From: Alphaproteobacteria bacterium
GTDB lineage: Bacteria; Pseudomonadota; Alphaproteobacteria; JAJUGE01
DNA: 37,254 nt
Reading direction: 5' to 3'
Assembly: GCA_029268305.1 (NCBI GenBank)
Contig: JAJUGE010000026.1
Coordinates: 1 to 37,254 of the forward strand
Below are positions 1 through 7,801 of this stretch, one piece after another. Each line of letters starts with the position of its first letter. The stretch's first letter is position 1. The notes beneath the pieces were generated by a model. It saw nothing but the letters and a program-made list of their open reading frames with translations. It was not told where the DNA came from and did no database searches. The position numbers were made by a program, and so were the translations under genes.

Positions 1-504
1 CTCGCTCACGGCTACGCGCGCGAGGATCACGTCCTGGACGAAGATCTGCCGCTCTGGGTGCCGATCCCCGCATTGGCTGAGGTTCAGATCGCGCTGGAGC
101 GTGCCGTTGCCGAGGTCACGCAGCTATCCGGCTACGACCTCAAGCGCATCATGCGGACCGGGACAGTCGCCAGCGTCGACAACCGTAACTGGGAACTCGG
201 CGACCATATTGACGTCGTTCGGCGACTGTCGCTGTCACGTGCGATCGCCATCGACATGGAATCGGCTGTGGTCGCGGCAAACGGCTATCGTTGCAGGGTG
301 CCTTACGGCACGCTCCTCTGCGTCTCCGACAAGCCGCTGCACGGCGAGATCAAGCTGGCAGGCATGGCGGGCCAGTTTTATCGTCAGCGGGTGGAGCAAC
401 ACCTCGAAATCGGGCTTCGAGCCTTGGAAACGCTGCGGACACAGGAGCGCGAACGGCTGCACTCGCGCAAGCTGCGAAGCCTGGCAGAGGTCGCATTCCA
501 GTAA
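1..504 (+). CDS. amn: AMP nucleosidase, C-terminal part (5' end outside window)
   Basis: The frame is open from base 1 and ends at TAA 502-504, giving the last 167 residues of a protein that is usually near 490. AMP nucleosidase hydrolyses AMP to adenine and ribose 5-phosphate in the cytoplasm and takes part in purine salvage and adenylate balance. The visible part starts within the conserved HVLDEDLPLWVPIPALAEVQ block. It contains the nucleoside-phosphorylase-fold signature AIDMESAVVAANG followed by LLCVSDKPLHGEIK, both typical of Amn. The GTG at 58 is only an internal valine, because the conserved protein continues upstream of it. The short lysine- and arginine-rich tail is ordinary for the family. 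The GNAT gene starts 20 nt downstream, so the two may be cotranscribed. The identification is strong; the start cannot be seen. Confidence 0.92.
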   Translation, partial: LAHGYAREDHVLDEDLPLWVPIPALAEVQIALERAVAEVTQLSGYDLKRIMRTGTVASVDNRNWELGDHIDVVRRLSLSRAIAIDMESAVVAANGYRCRVPYGTLLCVSDKPLHGEIKLAGMAGQFYRQRVEQHLEIGLRALETLRTQERERLHSRKLRSLAEVAFQ

Positions 505-524
505 CGGACAGGGAGGAGCCGCAA

Positions 525-986
525 ATGACGGACGAGTTGCGGGTGCGCGAAGTCGTGCCCTCGGATTTCGAACAGTGGCTCCCTCTCTGGGAGGGCTACA
601 ACGCCTTCTACGAGCGGGTCGGACCGAACGCCGTGCCGGAGACGGTGACCCGGATGACCTGGGGCCGGTTCTTCGATGCCTACGAACCGATGCATGCGCT
701 CGTCGCCGACAGCGGCGGACGGCTGGTCGGCCTGGTCCACTACATCTTTCATCGCAACACGACGATGATCGGCCCCGTCTGTTACCTGCAGGATCTGTTC
801 ACGCAGCGGGAGCAGCGCGGCCGCGGCATCGGCCGCGCCTTGATCGAAGGTGTCTACGCGCGCGCGCAGGCAGCGGGGTCGCCGCGGGTGTACTGGCATA
901 CGCACGAAACCAATGCGACAGCGATGCAGCTGTACGACAAGGTGGCGGACCGCTCCGGCTTCCTGGTCTACCGCAAGGCTCTCTGA
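525..986 (+). CDS. GNAT-family N-acetyltransferase
   Basis: A 153-residue single-domain GNAT protein, which would transfer an acetyl group from acetyl-CoA to an amine; the acceptor cannot be read from the sequence. The acetyl-CoA-binding loop is visible as QREQRGRGIGRALIEGVYA around residues 93-111, followed by the typical late segment with NATAMQLYDKVADRSGFLVY. ATG 525 is chosen because a strong Shine-Dalgarno (GGGAGGAG) lies just upstream and the protein begins with the usual GNAT beta strand (LRVREVVPSDF). In-frame extension further upstream would overlap the end of amn. The length is normal for the family. It lies between amn and the selenoprotein cassette, 130 nt before the latter, and the sequence does not show whether it belongs to that unit. 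Confidence 0.85.
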   Translation: MTDELRVREVVPSDFEQWLPLWEGYNAFYERVGPNAVPETVTRMTWGRFFDAYEPMHALVADSGGRLVGLVHYIFHRNTTMIGPVCYLQDLFTQREQRGRGIGRALIEGVYARAQAAGSPRVYWHTHETNATAMQLYDKVADRSGFLVYRKAL

Positions 987-1116
987 CGGGCCGGCACGGA
1001 GGGAATTCCGGTGGACGAGAACTCGCCCGCCTGTGTACCGTTTCCAACGGCGTGTCGCCTAACGACTGCCTGCGGTGACGAACCGAAAAGACAACAAGCT
1101 GGAGGAGGAACTGCCA

Positions 1117-1635
1117 ATGCGCATCGTCAACCCGTCGTTCGGGCTGATGCCGCCCGAGGCGGAGCAGATCTCGACCCGGCCGGTGGATTGGGTGCACGAT
1201 CCGATCGTGCTCTTCTCCAACTCCAAGCCGAACGCGCGCGAGCTCCTCGAAGGCGTCCGGGACAAGCTTGGCGAGATCCGGAACGTCGACGACGTCGGCT
1301 TCGTCTACAAGGACAGCGCCAGCCAACCGGCGCCGGCGGCAATCATCGATCAGGTCTCCGGAAAATATCGAGTCGCGCTGCTCGCATTAGGCGATTGAGG
1401 GTCCTGCTCGTCGTGGAGTTTCCATGACTCGGTAGAACTCGAAAAGCGCGGCGTCACCAGTATCGTGATCGCCACCGACACCTTCCGGCCGCTCATCCTG
1501 GCGCAAGCCAAGGCGCGGAAGGTCACTCCAAAGCTGGTCGTCGTGAAGCACCCGATCGGCGGCCTCAACGCCACGGAGCTATCCGGCCGGATCGATCAGG
1601 CCATGGAAGGCCTGAAGGAGATCATCGGCAGCTGA
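1117..1635 (+). CDS. UGSC-family selenoprotein (TGA 1396-1398 read as selenocysteine)
   Basis: A 172-residue protein with selenocysteine encoded by TGA at codon 94; the true stop is TGA 1633-1635. The frame does not shift across the TGA. It reads LLALGD-U-GSC-SSWSFHDSVELE and then RGVTSIVIATDTF and KHPIGGL, the layout of the UGSC (seleno)protein family, whose name is the Sec-Gly-Ser-Cys motif (here U94, C97). Many relatives have Cys in place of Sec. A SECIS-like hairpin follows the codon (separate entry). The start is ATG 1117, eight nt after GGAGGAGG at 1101-1108; an in-frame GTG at 1075 would add 14 residues. Sec and Cys separated by two residues suggest a redox active site, but the reaction is unknown. 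Two paralogous genes follow closely and probably share the transcript. No selA, selB, selC or selD is in the window, so decoding depends on genes elsewhere. An ordinary reading would give a false 93-residue product. Confidence 0.9.
1396..1428 (+). promoter_or_regulatory. Bacterial SECIS element (UGA plus downstream hairpin)
   Basis: The Sec codon TGA at 1396-1398 is followed after 11 nt by an 8-bp stem. GTCGTGGA (1410-1417) pairs with TCCATGAC (1421-1428) with a single G-U wobble and closes a GTT loop (AGTTT if the top pair opens). The apical loop begins with G followed by U, about 19-20 nt after the TGA. This matches the known geometry of the E. coli fdhF SECIS, where an upper stem-loop bound by SelB lies 11 nt after UGA and carries a G-U-containing apical loop. 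The hairpin is inside the coding sequence, as expected for bacteria. It was found by eye and not folded computationally. Confidence 0.8.
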
Positions 1636-1699
1636 GGCATCGGCAGACCCGCAGGGGTACCCGGCGCCACTGGGCACCCCTGCCCCGGAGGGCGTGTGA

Positions 1700-2746
1700 A
1701 TGCAGGATGATGTAGAGGAGCTGGAAGTCCTCGAGATCGGCGATCTCGACTTCGACCAGTGGAACGAGTACGCCATCGAGCAGGGGTGGAGCGACGGCAT
1801 GCCCCTTCTGCCGCCGACGGAAACGGCCGTTGCCCGCTTCACGGCAGTCTCACGGGGCGACAACGAGCCCTTTCCGCCGATCTCGCCGCGGCGCGTGATC
1901 CCTACCCTCGACAGTCTCGCGGCCAATGCCGTGATGGCCGGCTGCCGGCCCGAATATTTCCCGGTCGTTCTGGCTGCCCTTCGTGGCGTGCTGGAGCCCG
2001 ACTACAACCTGCACGGCTCGCTGGCGACGACGCATCCCTGCGCGCCGGTGATCATGGTCAACGGCCCCCTCCGAAAGCAGCTCGAAATCAACTGCTCGAG
2101 CAACTGCTTCGGCCAGGGCACGCGCGCGAACGCGACGATCGGCCGAGCGCTGGAATTGATCCTGCTGAACATCGGCGGCGCGAAACCCGGCATCATGGAC
2201 CGGTCGACCCAGGGCTCGCCGGCCAAGTTCTCGTTCTGCTTCGGAGAGAACGAGGAAGAGAGCCCGTGGGAGCCCTATCACGTCCGCCGTGGCTTCTCGG
2301 CATCGGACAGCGTCGTCACCGTGATGTCCGGAGAGCCGCCGCACAACATCAACGATCATGCCAGCTTCTCCGCGGAAGGCATCCTCACCACGATCAGCCA
2401 GAGCATCGCCCAGCCCGGTTCTAACCTGATGTACGGCAAGGGCCCGTTCATGCTGGTCCTGGGGCCGGAGCATGCCGCGACGCTGAAACGCGACGGGCTG
2501 TCGATCGGCGACATTCAGCAGGAGGTCTTCCAGAGAGCGCGCGTACACGTGTCCCGCGTCTCGAAGGAGAACCAGAGGGAATATGCCGGCGCCGACCGGT
2601 TTCCGGAGAACGACTACTACACCGTCTGCCCGGGCCCCGAGGACATCCACGTGGCCGTTGCGGGCGGGCCCGGCAAACACTCCGCCTACATCCCATCGTT
2701 CGGCGGCACGGCGGTCTGCTCGGTCCGCGTCTCTCAACCGGCTTGA
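1700..2746 (+). CDS. Uncharacterised protein A of the selenoprotein cassette (paralogue of the next gene)
   Basis: A 348-residue protein of a family I cannot name. It has no signal peptide or obvious membrane segment, so it is probably cytoplasmic. It shares a full-length architecture with the gene at 2756: an N-terminal DGMPLLPPTE motif (33-41), AGCRPEYFPVVLAAL (80-94), NCFGQGTRANATIGRA (135-150), NIGGAKPG, KFSFCF (176-181), HVRRGF (194-199) and a C-terminal GGPG segment. Three cysteines occur at equivalent positions in both proteins: C82, C136 and C180; C132 is an extra one here. ATG 1700 follows CGGAGGGCG. The gene lies 64 nt after the selenoprotein and 9 nt before the next gene, so the three probably form an operon. 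I infer that it works with the UGSC protein, perhaps as a subunit or redox partner. No catalytic assignment can be supported. Confidence 0.75.
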   Translation: MQDDVEELEVLEIGDLDFDQWNEYAIEQGWSDGMPLLPPTETAVARFTAVSRGDNEPFPPISPRRVIPTLDSLAANAVMAGCRPEYFPVVLAALRGVLEPDYNLHGSLATTHPCAPVIMVNGPLRKQLEINCSSNCFGQGTRANATIGRALELILLNIGGAKPGIMDRSTQGSPAKFSFCFGENEEESPWEPYHVRRGFSASDSVVTVMSGEPPHNINDHASFSAEGILTTISQSIAQPGSNLMYGKGPFMLVLGPEHAATLKRDGLSIGDIQQEVFQRARVHVSRVSKENQREYAGADRFPENDYYTVCPGPEDIHVAVAGGPGKHSAYIPSFGGTAVCSVRVSQPA

Positions 2747-2755
2747 AGCCACCTC

Positions 2756-3769
2756 ATGTTCGAGGCCGAAGAGCGGCCGCTCCTGGACGAGTCGATCTCC
2801 TGGGAGGATGCACAGCAGCGTCTCCGGGATGCGGGGATCGGCGATGGCCTGCCGCTGGTGCCGCCGACGGAGCGACGGCTGGAGCGAATGCTCGCCGGGA
2901 TCGACGCCCCTCGCCGCTCGTACGGGCATCTTCCACCGCTGTTCGGAGAAATCACCCCGGCGCGTGTCGCCTACGACTGCGTGCTCGCCGGATGCGAGCC
3001 CCCTGAGTTGCCGGTCGTGCTGTCGGCTCTCACCGCGTGCCTGGAGGCGGAGTTCAATCTGCTCGGCATCCAGACCACCACCGGCACCCCGGCGGTGGCG
3101 GTCGTGGTGCACGGGCCAGTGGCTCAGGCGCTCGGCATGAACAGTGGCGGTAACTGTCTTGGCCCCGGCAACCGCGCGAATGCCTGCATCGGCCGGGCCG
3201 TCCAGCTCGCTCTGGTGAATATCGGCGGCGCGCGCCCCGGCGTGGGCGACATGGCGACGATGGGTCAGCCGGGGAAGTATAGCTTCTGCTTCGCCGAGAG
3301 CGGAGATTCGGGCCTTTCGCCGCTGCATGTCCGCCGTGGCTTCCGCGCCGACCAGAGCGCCGTCACCGTCCTCGGCGTCTCCGGCACGGCCGAGATCCTG
3401 CCTGCAAGCGAGCGCGAATCGCCGGAAGCGATCCTGCGGCCGGTCCTCGCGGCGATGGCCAGCGCGCGCGTCATGGGCGGCCCCGCCGTGCAGCGGCCGC
3501 CGGGCGAGCAGTTCTTTCTGCTTCCGCCGGAGCTGGCGCAACTTCTCCGTGGGCACGGCTGGGATCTGGATCGGATCAGGAACTATCTCTTTCGAGAGCA
3601 GTGCGAGATCGGGTTCAGCGATGCAGCCGATCGGTTCGCCGGGCCGATCGCTGACGGGCCTGAGCAGATCCATCCGGTCGTGTCGGGTGGCCCCGGAATC
3701 AAGATGACCTACCTACCCCTCTGGATGGGTGGCACCCGCTCCGTCACGACCCCGCTCGTGCCGCTCTGA
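2756..3769 (+). CDS. Uncharacterised protein B of the selenoprotein cassette (paralogue of the previous gene)
   Basis: A 337-residue protein, clearly homologous over its length to the product of 1700-2746, so the pair probably arose by duplication. Matching blocks are DGLPLVPPTE (30-39), AGCEPPELPVVLSAL (78-92), NCLGPGNRANACIGRA (133-148), NIGGARPG, KYSFCF (174-179) and HVRRGF, then GGPGIKM near the C-terminus. Cysteines C80, C134 and C178 correspond to C82, C136 and C180 of the partner. The sequence between these blocks has diverged widely, which suggests two specialised subunits rather than recent copies. No signal peptide or transmembrane helix is seen. ATG 2756 lies 9 nt after the previous stop. 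The gene ends 18 nt from the stop of the convergent short-chain dehydrogenase. The function is unknown; a role in the selenoprotein reaction is inferred from position only. Confidence 0.75.
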   Translation: MFEAEERPLLDESISWEDAQQRLRDAGIGDGLPLVPPTERRLERMLAGIDAPRRSYGHLPPLFGEITPARVAYDCVLAGCEPPELPVVLSALTACLEAEFNLLGIQTTTGTPAVAVVVHGPVAQALGMNSGGNCLGPGNRANACIGRAVQLALVNIGGARPGVGDMATMGQPGKYSFCFAESGDSGLSPLHVRRGFRADQSAVTVLGVSGTAEILPASERESPEAILRPVLAAMASARVMGGPAVQRPPGEQFFLLPPELAQLLRGHGWDLDRIRNYLFREQCEIGFSDAADRFAGPIADGPEQIHPVVSGGPGIKMTYLPLWMGGTRSVTTPLVPL

Positions 3770-3787
3770 TAGCACACCGGCTCACCC

Positions 3788-4555
3788 TCAGCTCAGGCCG
3801 CCGCTCACGTCGATCGTCTGCCCGGTGACGAAATCCGCGTCCGTCGAGGCGAGGAAAGCGATGACCCGTGCCTGATCCCTCGCCTCTGCAATCCGGCGCA
3901 GCGGAACCCGCTCGACTTCGGCGGCTCGTTCCTCCGGCGTCCGCTTCTCCCAATGCGGACGCAGCCGCTCGGTCAGCGTCAGACTCGGAGCGATCGCATT
4001 CACATTGATGTTGAACGGCCCCAGTTCGATCGCGAGCTTCCGGGTTAGGGCTATGATGCCACCTTTCGCCGCGGCATAAGCGCTGCTGCTCGCGGCGCTG
4101 AGACCGCGTCCGGCGATCGAGGACAAGTTGACGATCTTGCCGCGCCGCGCGCGCTTCATTTCCGGCACCGCCGCGTTGCAGAACAGGAACGTCGAGTCCA
4201 GGTTGAAGTCGATCAGACGCCGCCAGTCCGCGAACGAAAGCTCGTCGACGGTAGCGGACGGTTTGCTCACGATCGTGCTGCCGCCGACCGCATTGACGAG
4301 AATGTCGATCCGGCCCCACTTCCCGATCGCATCCGCGACGACGGCCCGCACTTTGCCTTCGTCTAGCGCGTCGGTGCAGTGCGGCTCGACCCGTCCCCGC
4401 TCGGCAGCCATGGCCGTCTGGAGCGATGCGAGCCGGTCATCGTCGATGTCCACGGCCGCGACGGTAGCACCTTCCCGTGCCAGGATCTCTGCCGTGGCCC
4501 ATCCGATACCGGCGCCTGCGGCCGTGACGATGGCGACCTGGTTGACGAACCGCAT
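3788..4555 (-). CDS. Short-chain dehydrogenase/reductase (SDR)
   Basis: A 255-residue classical SDR, an NAD(P)-dependent oxidoreductase that usually acts on a hydroxyl or keto group. The cofactor-binding motif TAAGAGIG is at residues 11-18, with an acidic segment (AAVDIDDDR) after the second strand that favours NAD(H). NAVG is at 87-90 in place of the usual NNAG, the active-site serines are at 144-145, and the catalytic YxxxK is Y159-K163. The C-terminal FVTGQTIDVSGG segment is the usual family ending. It is the last gene of the leftward transporter operon, 39 nt after livM, so its substrate is plausibly derived from the imported compound. The substrate itself cannot be predicted. Confidence 0.88.
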   Translation of the reverse strand: MRFVNQVAIVTAAGAGIGWATAEILAREGATVAAVDIDDDRLASLQTAMAAERGRVEPHCTDALDEGKVRAVVADAIGKWGRIDILVNAVGGSTIVSKPSATVDELSFADWRRLIDFNLDSTFLFCNAAVPEMKRARRGKIVNLSSIAGRGLSAASSSAYAAAKGGIIALTRKLAIELGPFNINVNAIAPSLTLTERLRPHWEKRTPEERAAEVERVPLRRIAEARDQARVIAFLASTDADFVTGQTIDVSGGLS

Positions 4556-4594
4556 CTCCGCCCTCCCGCTGGACCGGCCGCGCTCGTCCGACTG

Positions 4595-5566
4595 TTAGAG
4601 CGGCTTGCCGATACGTTTGGCGATCTCTCCGACGAACCCGCGCCGAAACACCAGCACGCAGAACACGAAGATCACGCCCTGGATGATCGTGACCAGCGAG
4701 CCGTAGTCGGCGAGGTAGTTCTGCAGCCCGACGACGAAGAATGCGCCCACGATCGGTCCGAAGATGGTGCCGAGCCCGCCGATCAACGTCATCAGCACGA
4801 CCTCGCCTGACATGGCCCAGAAGACGTCGGTGAGCGATGCGATCTGGAACACGAGCGCCTTGGTCGCGCCCGCCACTCCGGCCAGCGTAGCCGAGAGCAC
4901 GAAGGCGAGCAGCTTGTAGTGCTCCACCCGATAGCCGAGCGAGATCGCCCGCGGCTCGTTCTCGCGAATCGTCTTGAGCACCTGTCCGAATGGGGAATGA
5001 ATCGCACGGTAGATCAGGAGGAAGCTGGCCAGAAAGATCGCCAGGACGATGTAGTAGAAGACGTGGTCGTCGACCGTCGGAATGATGCCGAAGACCGGGG
5101 GTCTCGGCACCCCCTGTATGCCGTCCTCACCATGGGTGAACGGCGCCTGAACGTAGAAGAAATAGAACATCTGCGCGATGGCCAGCGTGATCATCGCGAA
5201 GTAGATGCCGTGCCGCCGTATGGCGAGCCAGCCGACGCAGAGTCCGAGAACGGCGGCGTATGCCGTACCCAGCAGGATCGAGAGCTCCGCTGTCAGGCCC
5301 CATTCCCTGGCTGCGTGCGCCGAGACGTAAGCGGCCGAGCCGAAGAAAAGCGCGTGCCCGAACGAGAGCAGGCCTCCATAGCCCAGCAGCAGATTGTAGG
5401 CACAAGCGAACAGTGCGAAGCAGAGGCCCTTCATCAGGAAGACCGGATAGATCGCGAAGGGCATCACCATCGCGAGCGCAACCAGGATGGCGAAGATGAC
5501 GTATTGGTGGCGCAGGGAGGCCTGCGGCTCCACCCGGGGCAACGTCTCGATCGCAGCGGTGCTCAT
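4595..5566 (-). CDS. livM: LivM-type permease of a branched-chain-amino-acid-family ABC importer
   Basis: A 323-residue inner-membrane protein with about nine to ten hydrophobic segments, one of two permease subunits of a HAAT-family importer. Family features include the GYGGLLSFGHALFFGSAAYV block near residues 63-82, IRRHGIYFAMITLAIAQMFYF in the middle, the cytoplasmic IRENEPRAISLGY coupling region, and MTLIGGLGTIFGPIVGAF towards the C-terminus. It starts at ATG 5566, only 4 nt after the livH stop, indicating translational coupling. The whole importer is encoded in this operon. Such importers also take up amides, urea, aromatic acids and other small organics, so the Liv name states homology and not substrate. 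Confidence 0.9.
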   Translation of the reverse strand: MSTAAIETLPRVEPQASLRHQYVIFAILVALAMVMPFAIYPVFLMKGLCFALFACAYNLLLGYGGLLSFGHALFFGSAAYVSAHAAREWGLTAELSILLGTAYAAVLGLCVGWLAIRRHGIYFAMITLAIAQMFYFFYVQAPFTHGEDGIQGVPRPPVFGIIPTVDDHVFYYIVLAIFLASFLLIYRAIHSPFGQVLKTIRENEPRAISLGYRVEHYKLLAFVLSATLAGVAGATKALVFQIASLTDVFWAMSGEVVLMTLIGGLGTIFGPIVGAFFVVGLQNYLADYGSLVTIIQGVIFVFCVLVFRRGFVGEIAKRIGKPL

Positions 5567-5570
5567 GATG

Positions 5571-6455
5571 TCAGGCTCTTCCGAAGAGTCCGGTGGGTCT
5601 CGTCAGGAGGACGAGGACCATGACGACGAAAATGACCGTGCTGGAGGCCTCCGGATAGAAGACCTTGGTGAGCCCCTCGACCACCCCTAGCACGAAGCCG
5701 GTAACGACGGCGCCGAGGATCGACCCCATCCCCCCGATCACGACGACCGCGAAGACGACGATGATGATGTTGATGCCCATCAAGGGGCTGACCTGATAGA
5801 TCGGCGCCGCAAGCACGCCGCCGAAGGCGGCGAGCGCCACCCCGAAGCCGTAGGTCAGGGACACCATCAGAGGGACGTTGATGCCGAAGGCCTGCACCAG
5901 TGCCGGGTTTTCGGTCGCGGCACGGAGATAGGAGCCGAGACGGGTTCGCTCGATCATGAACCAGGTGCCGAAGCAGACGACGAGCGATGCGACGATCACC
6001 CAGGCGCGGTAGTTGGGCAGGAACATGAAGCCGAGGTTCTGGACGCCCGCCAACTCCGGAGGAATTCCGTAGGGCTGACCGGAACTGCCGAAGAACTCGC
6101 GGAACGTGCCCTCGATCACGAGGGCGATGCCGAACGTCAGCAGAAGGCCGTACACATGGTCCAGCTTGTAGAGGTGCCTGAGGAACACCCGCTCGAGCAC
6201 GATGCCGAAAGCGCCGACGATGAGCGGCGCCAGCAAGAGCGACCACCAATAGCCGATACCGAGATAGTTGAGCAGCAGCAAGGCCGTGAAGGCACCCAGC
6301 ATATACTGGGCGCCGTGCACGAAATTGATGATGTGCAACATGCCGAAGATCACGGCTAGGCCAAGGCTCAGCAGCGCGTAGAAGGAGCCGTTGATCACGC
6401 CGATCAGCAGCTGCCCGAAAAAGGCGGGGGCACTGATCCCCAATAGATCGAACAT
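5571..6455 (-). CDS. livH: LivH-type permease of a branched-chain-amino-acid-family ABC importer
   Basis: A 294-residue polytopic inner-membrane protein, the second permease subunit of the importer. It begins with the typical LivH segment GVINGSFYALLSLGLAVIFG followed by IINFVHGAQYMLGAF. It contains the cytoplasmic loop ERTRLGSYLRAATENPALVQAFGI that contacts the ATPases, and the conserved VVVIGGMGSILGAVVTGFVLG stretch near residue 240. The length is usual. The start at ATG 6455 is supported by alignment to family N-termini. It lies 35 nt downstream of the first binding-protein gene and 4 nt upstream of livM. Confidence 0.9.
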   Translation of the reverse strand: MFDLLGISAPAFFGQLLIGVINGSFYALLSLGLAVIFGMLHIINFVHGAQYMLGAFTALLLLNYLGIGYWWSLLLAPLIVGAFGIVLERVFLRHLYKLDHVYGLLLTFGIALVIEGTFREFFGSSGQPYGIPPELAGVQNLGFMFLPNYRAWVIVASLVVCFGTWFMIERTRLGSYLRAATENPALVQAFGINVPLMVSLTYGFGVALAAFGGVLAAPIYQVSPLMGINIIIVVFAVVVIGGMGSILGAVVTGFVLGVVEGLTKVFYPEASSTVIFVVMVLVLLTRPTGLFGRA

Positions 6456-6490
6456 GGGACGGTCGCCCCCGTGGCTTCAGATACGGATTC

Positions 6491-7705
6491 TCAGTTCTTG
6501 ACGAGCGGGCATTCGCCCTCCTCCAGCGGCCGGAATGCCTTTTCCGGCGGGACCGTCGCGATCAGCTTGTAATAGTCGTACGGTCCTTGGGACTCCGACG
6601 GCGCCTTCACCTCGAACAGGTACATGTCGTGCATGTGCCGTCCGTCGACGCGGATGTGCCCCTTGCCGAAAAGCGGGTCATCGGTTTCCAGCTCCTTCAT
6701 TTTGGCCACCACGGCGTCGCCTGGACCGTCGCTGCCCAAGGCTTCCACAGCCTTCAGGTAATGGGTGATCATCGCGTAATAGCCGGCCTGGATGCTGTTT
6801 GGCACACGCCCGTCCATCTTCTTCTTGTAACGTTCGGTGAAGGCGCGGGACTTGTCGTCCTGATCCCAATAGAAGGCTTCGGTCAACTGCAGCCCCTGCG
6901 ACACGTCGAGACCGAGGCTATGGATGTCCATGACGAAGACCAGCAGGCCGGCGAGCTTCTGCCCACCCTGCACGAGGCCGAACTCGGAGGCCGCCTTGAT
7001 GGCGTTCACGGTGTCGCCGCCCGCGTTGGCGAGCCCGACGATCTTCGCTCCCGATGACTGCGCCTGCAGCACGAAGCTGGAGAAGTCGGAGCTGTTCAGC
7101 GGGTGTCGCACCGAGCCGAGCACCTCTCCGCCCGCGGCCTCCACCACCGCGGTCACGTCGCGCTCCAGTGCATATCCGAATGCGTAATCGGCGGTCAGAA
7201 AGAACCAGCTGTCGCCCCCCGCCTCCACCACCGCCGATCCGGTGACATTGGCGAGCGATGCGGTGTCATAGGTCCAGTGCACGGTGTTCGCGTTGCAGGC
7301 CTTCCCGGTGATGTCGGACGAAGCCGCATCCGAGATCAGAAACACCTTGTTCTTCTCTCCGGCGAGCTGCTGGACCGCGAGCGTCACCGAGGATGCGGAC
7401 GCTCCCGCTATGACGTCCACCCCTTCCACGTCGAACCATCGCCCGCCTACCGACAGGCCGATGTCGGGCTTGTTCTGGGTATCGGCGGTCAGAAGCTCGA
7501 TCCGCTTTCCCAGGACCTCGCCCCCGAAATCCTCGATTGCCAGCTCGGTGGCAGCGACATTTCCGGGACCTGTGTTGTCCGCATACAAACTGGACATATC
7601 CGTCAGGACGCCGATCCTCACTACATCTCCGGTGATCTCCGCGTACGCCGGAGCACCGATGAGAGCGAGGGCGACGACCGGCCCCGCAAGAAGCTTCATC
7701 TCCAT
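6491..7705 (-). CDS. Periplasmic substrate-binding protein of Liv type, copy 1
   Basis: A 404-residue periplasmic binding protein of type I fold (Leu/Ile/Val-binding-like) that delivers ligand to the adjacent permeases. It has a signal peptide MEMKLLAGPVVALALIGAPAYA with likely cleavage before EITG. The mature protein begins GDVVRIGVLTDMSSLY and includes LAIEDFGGEVLGKRIELL and the DAASSDITGK loop. The start at ATG 7705 is chosen because GGGAGGA lies 7 nt upstream and it gives a clean signal peptide; longer in-frame starts add a non-signal leader. It has the same length as the neighbouring copy at 7802-9016 and matches it almost end to end, so it is a tandem duplicate. The subfamily is of the kind often found with catabolic enzymes; the ligand is unknown. 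Confidence 0.88.
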   Translation of the reverse strand: MEMKLLAGPVVALALIGAPAYAEITGDVVRIGVLTDMSSLYADNTGPGNVAATELAIEDFGGEVLGKRIELLTADTQNKPDIGLSVGGRWFDVEGVDVIAGASASSVTLAVQQLAGEKNKVFLISDAASSDITGKACNANTVHWTYDTASLANVTGSAVVEAGGDSWFFLTADYAFGYALERDVTAVVEAAGGEVLGSVRHPLNSSDFSSFVLQAQSSGAKIVGLANAGGDTVNAIKAASEFGLVQGGQKLAGLLVFVMDIHSLGLDVSQGLQLTEAFYWDQDDKSRAFTERYKKKMDGRVPNSIQAGYYAMITHYLKAVEALGSDGPGDAVVAKMKELETDDPLFGKGHIRVDGRHMHDMYLFEVKAPSESQGPYDYYKLIATVPPEKAFRPLEEGECPLVKN

Positions 7706-7801
7706 GTCCGCGTCCTCCCTGTGCATCCCCGCCTTCATTGGGCGGTGGTTATGCGTTGGTCGACGCGCGTCGGCAGTCACCGACGCGCATCCTGATCGTG
7801 C

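Noticed and set aside
1075..1398. A 107-residue protein ending at TGA 1398, with the rest a frameshifted remnant
   Set aside because: No shift is needed: the sequence after the TGA continues in the same frame with the UGSC motif, and a SECIS hairpin is correctly placed.
1850..3673. A 607-codon open frame on the minus strand
   Set aside because: It lies antisense to the two paralogous genes and has a composition dominated by Arg, Ala, Asp and Gly; it is a high-GC shadow with no recognisable domain.
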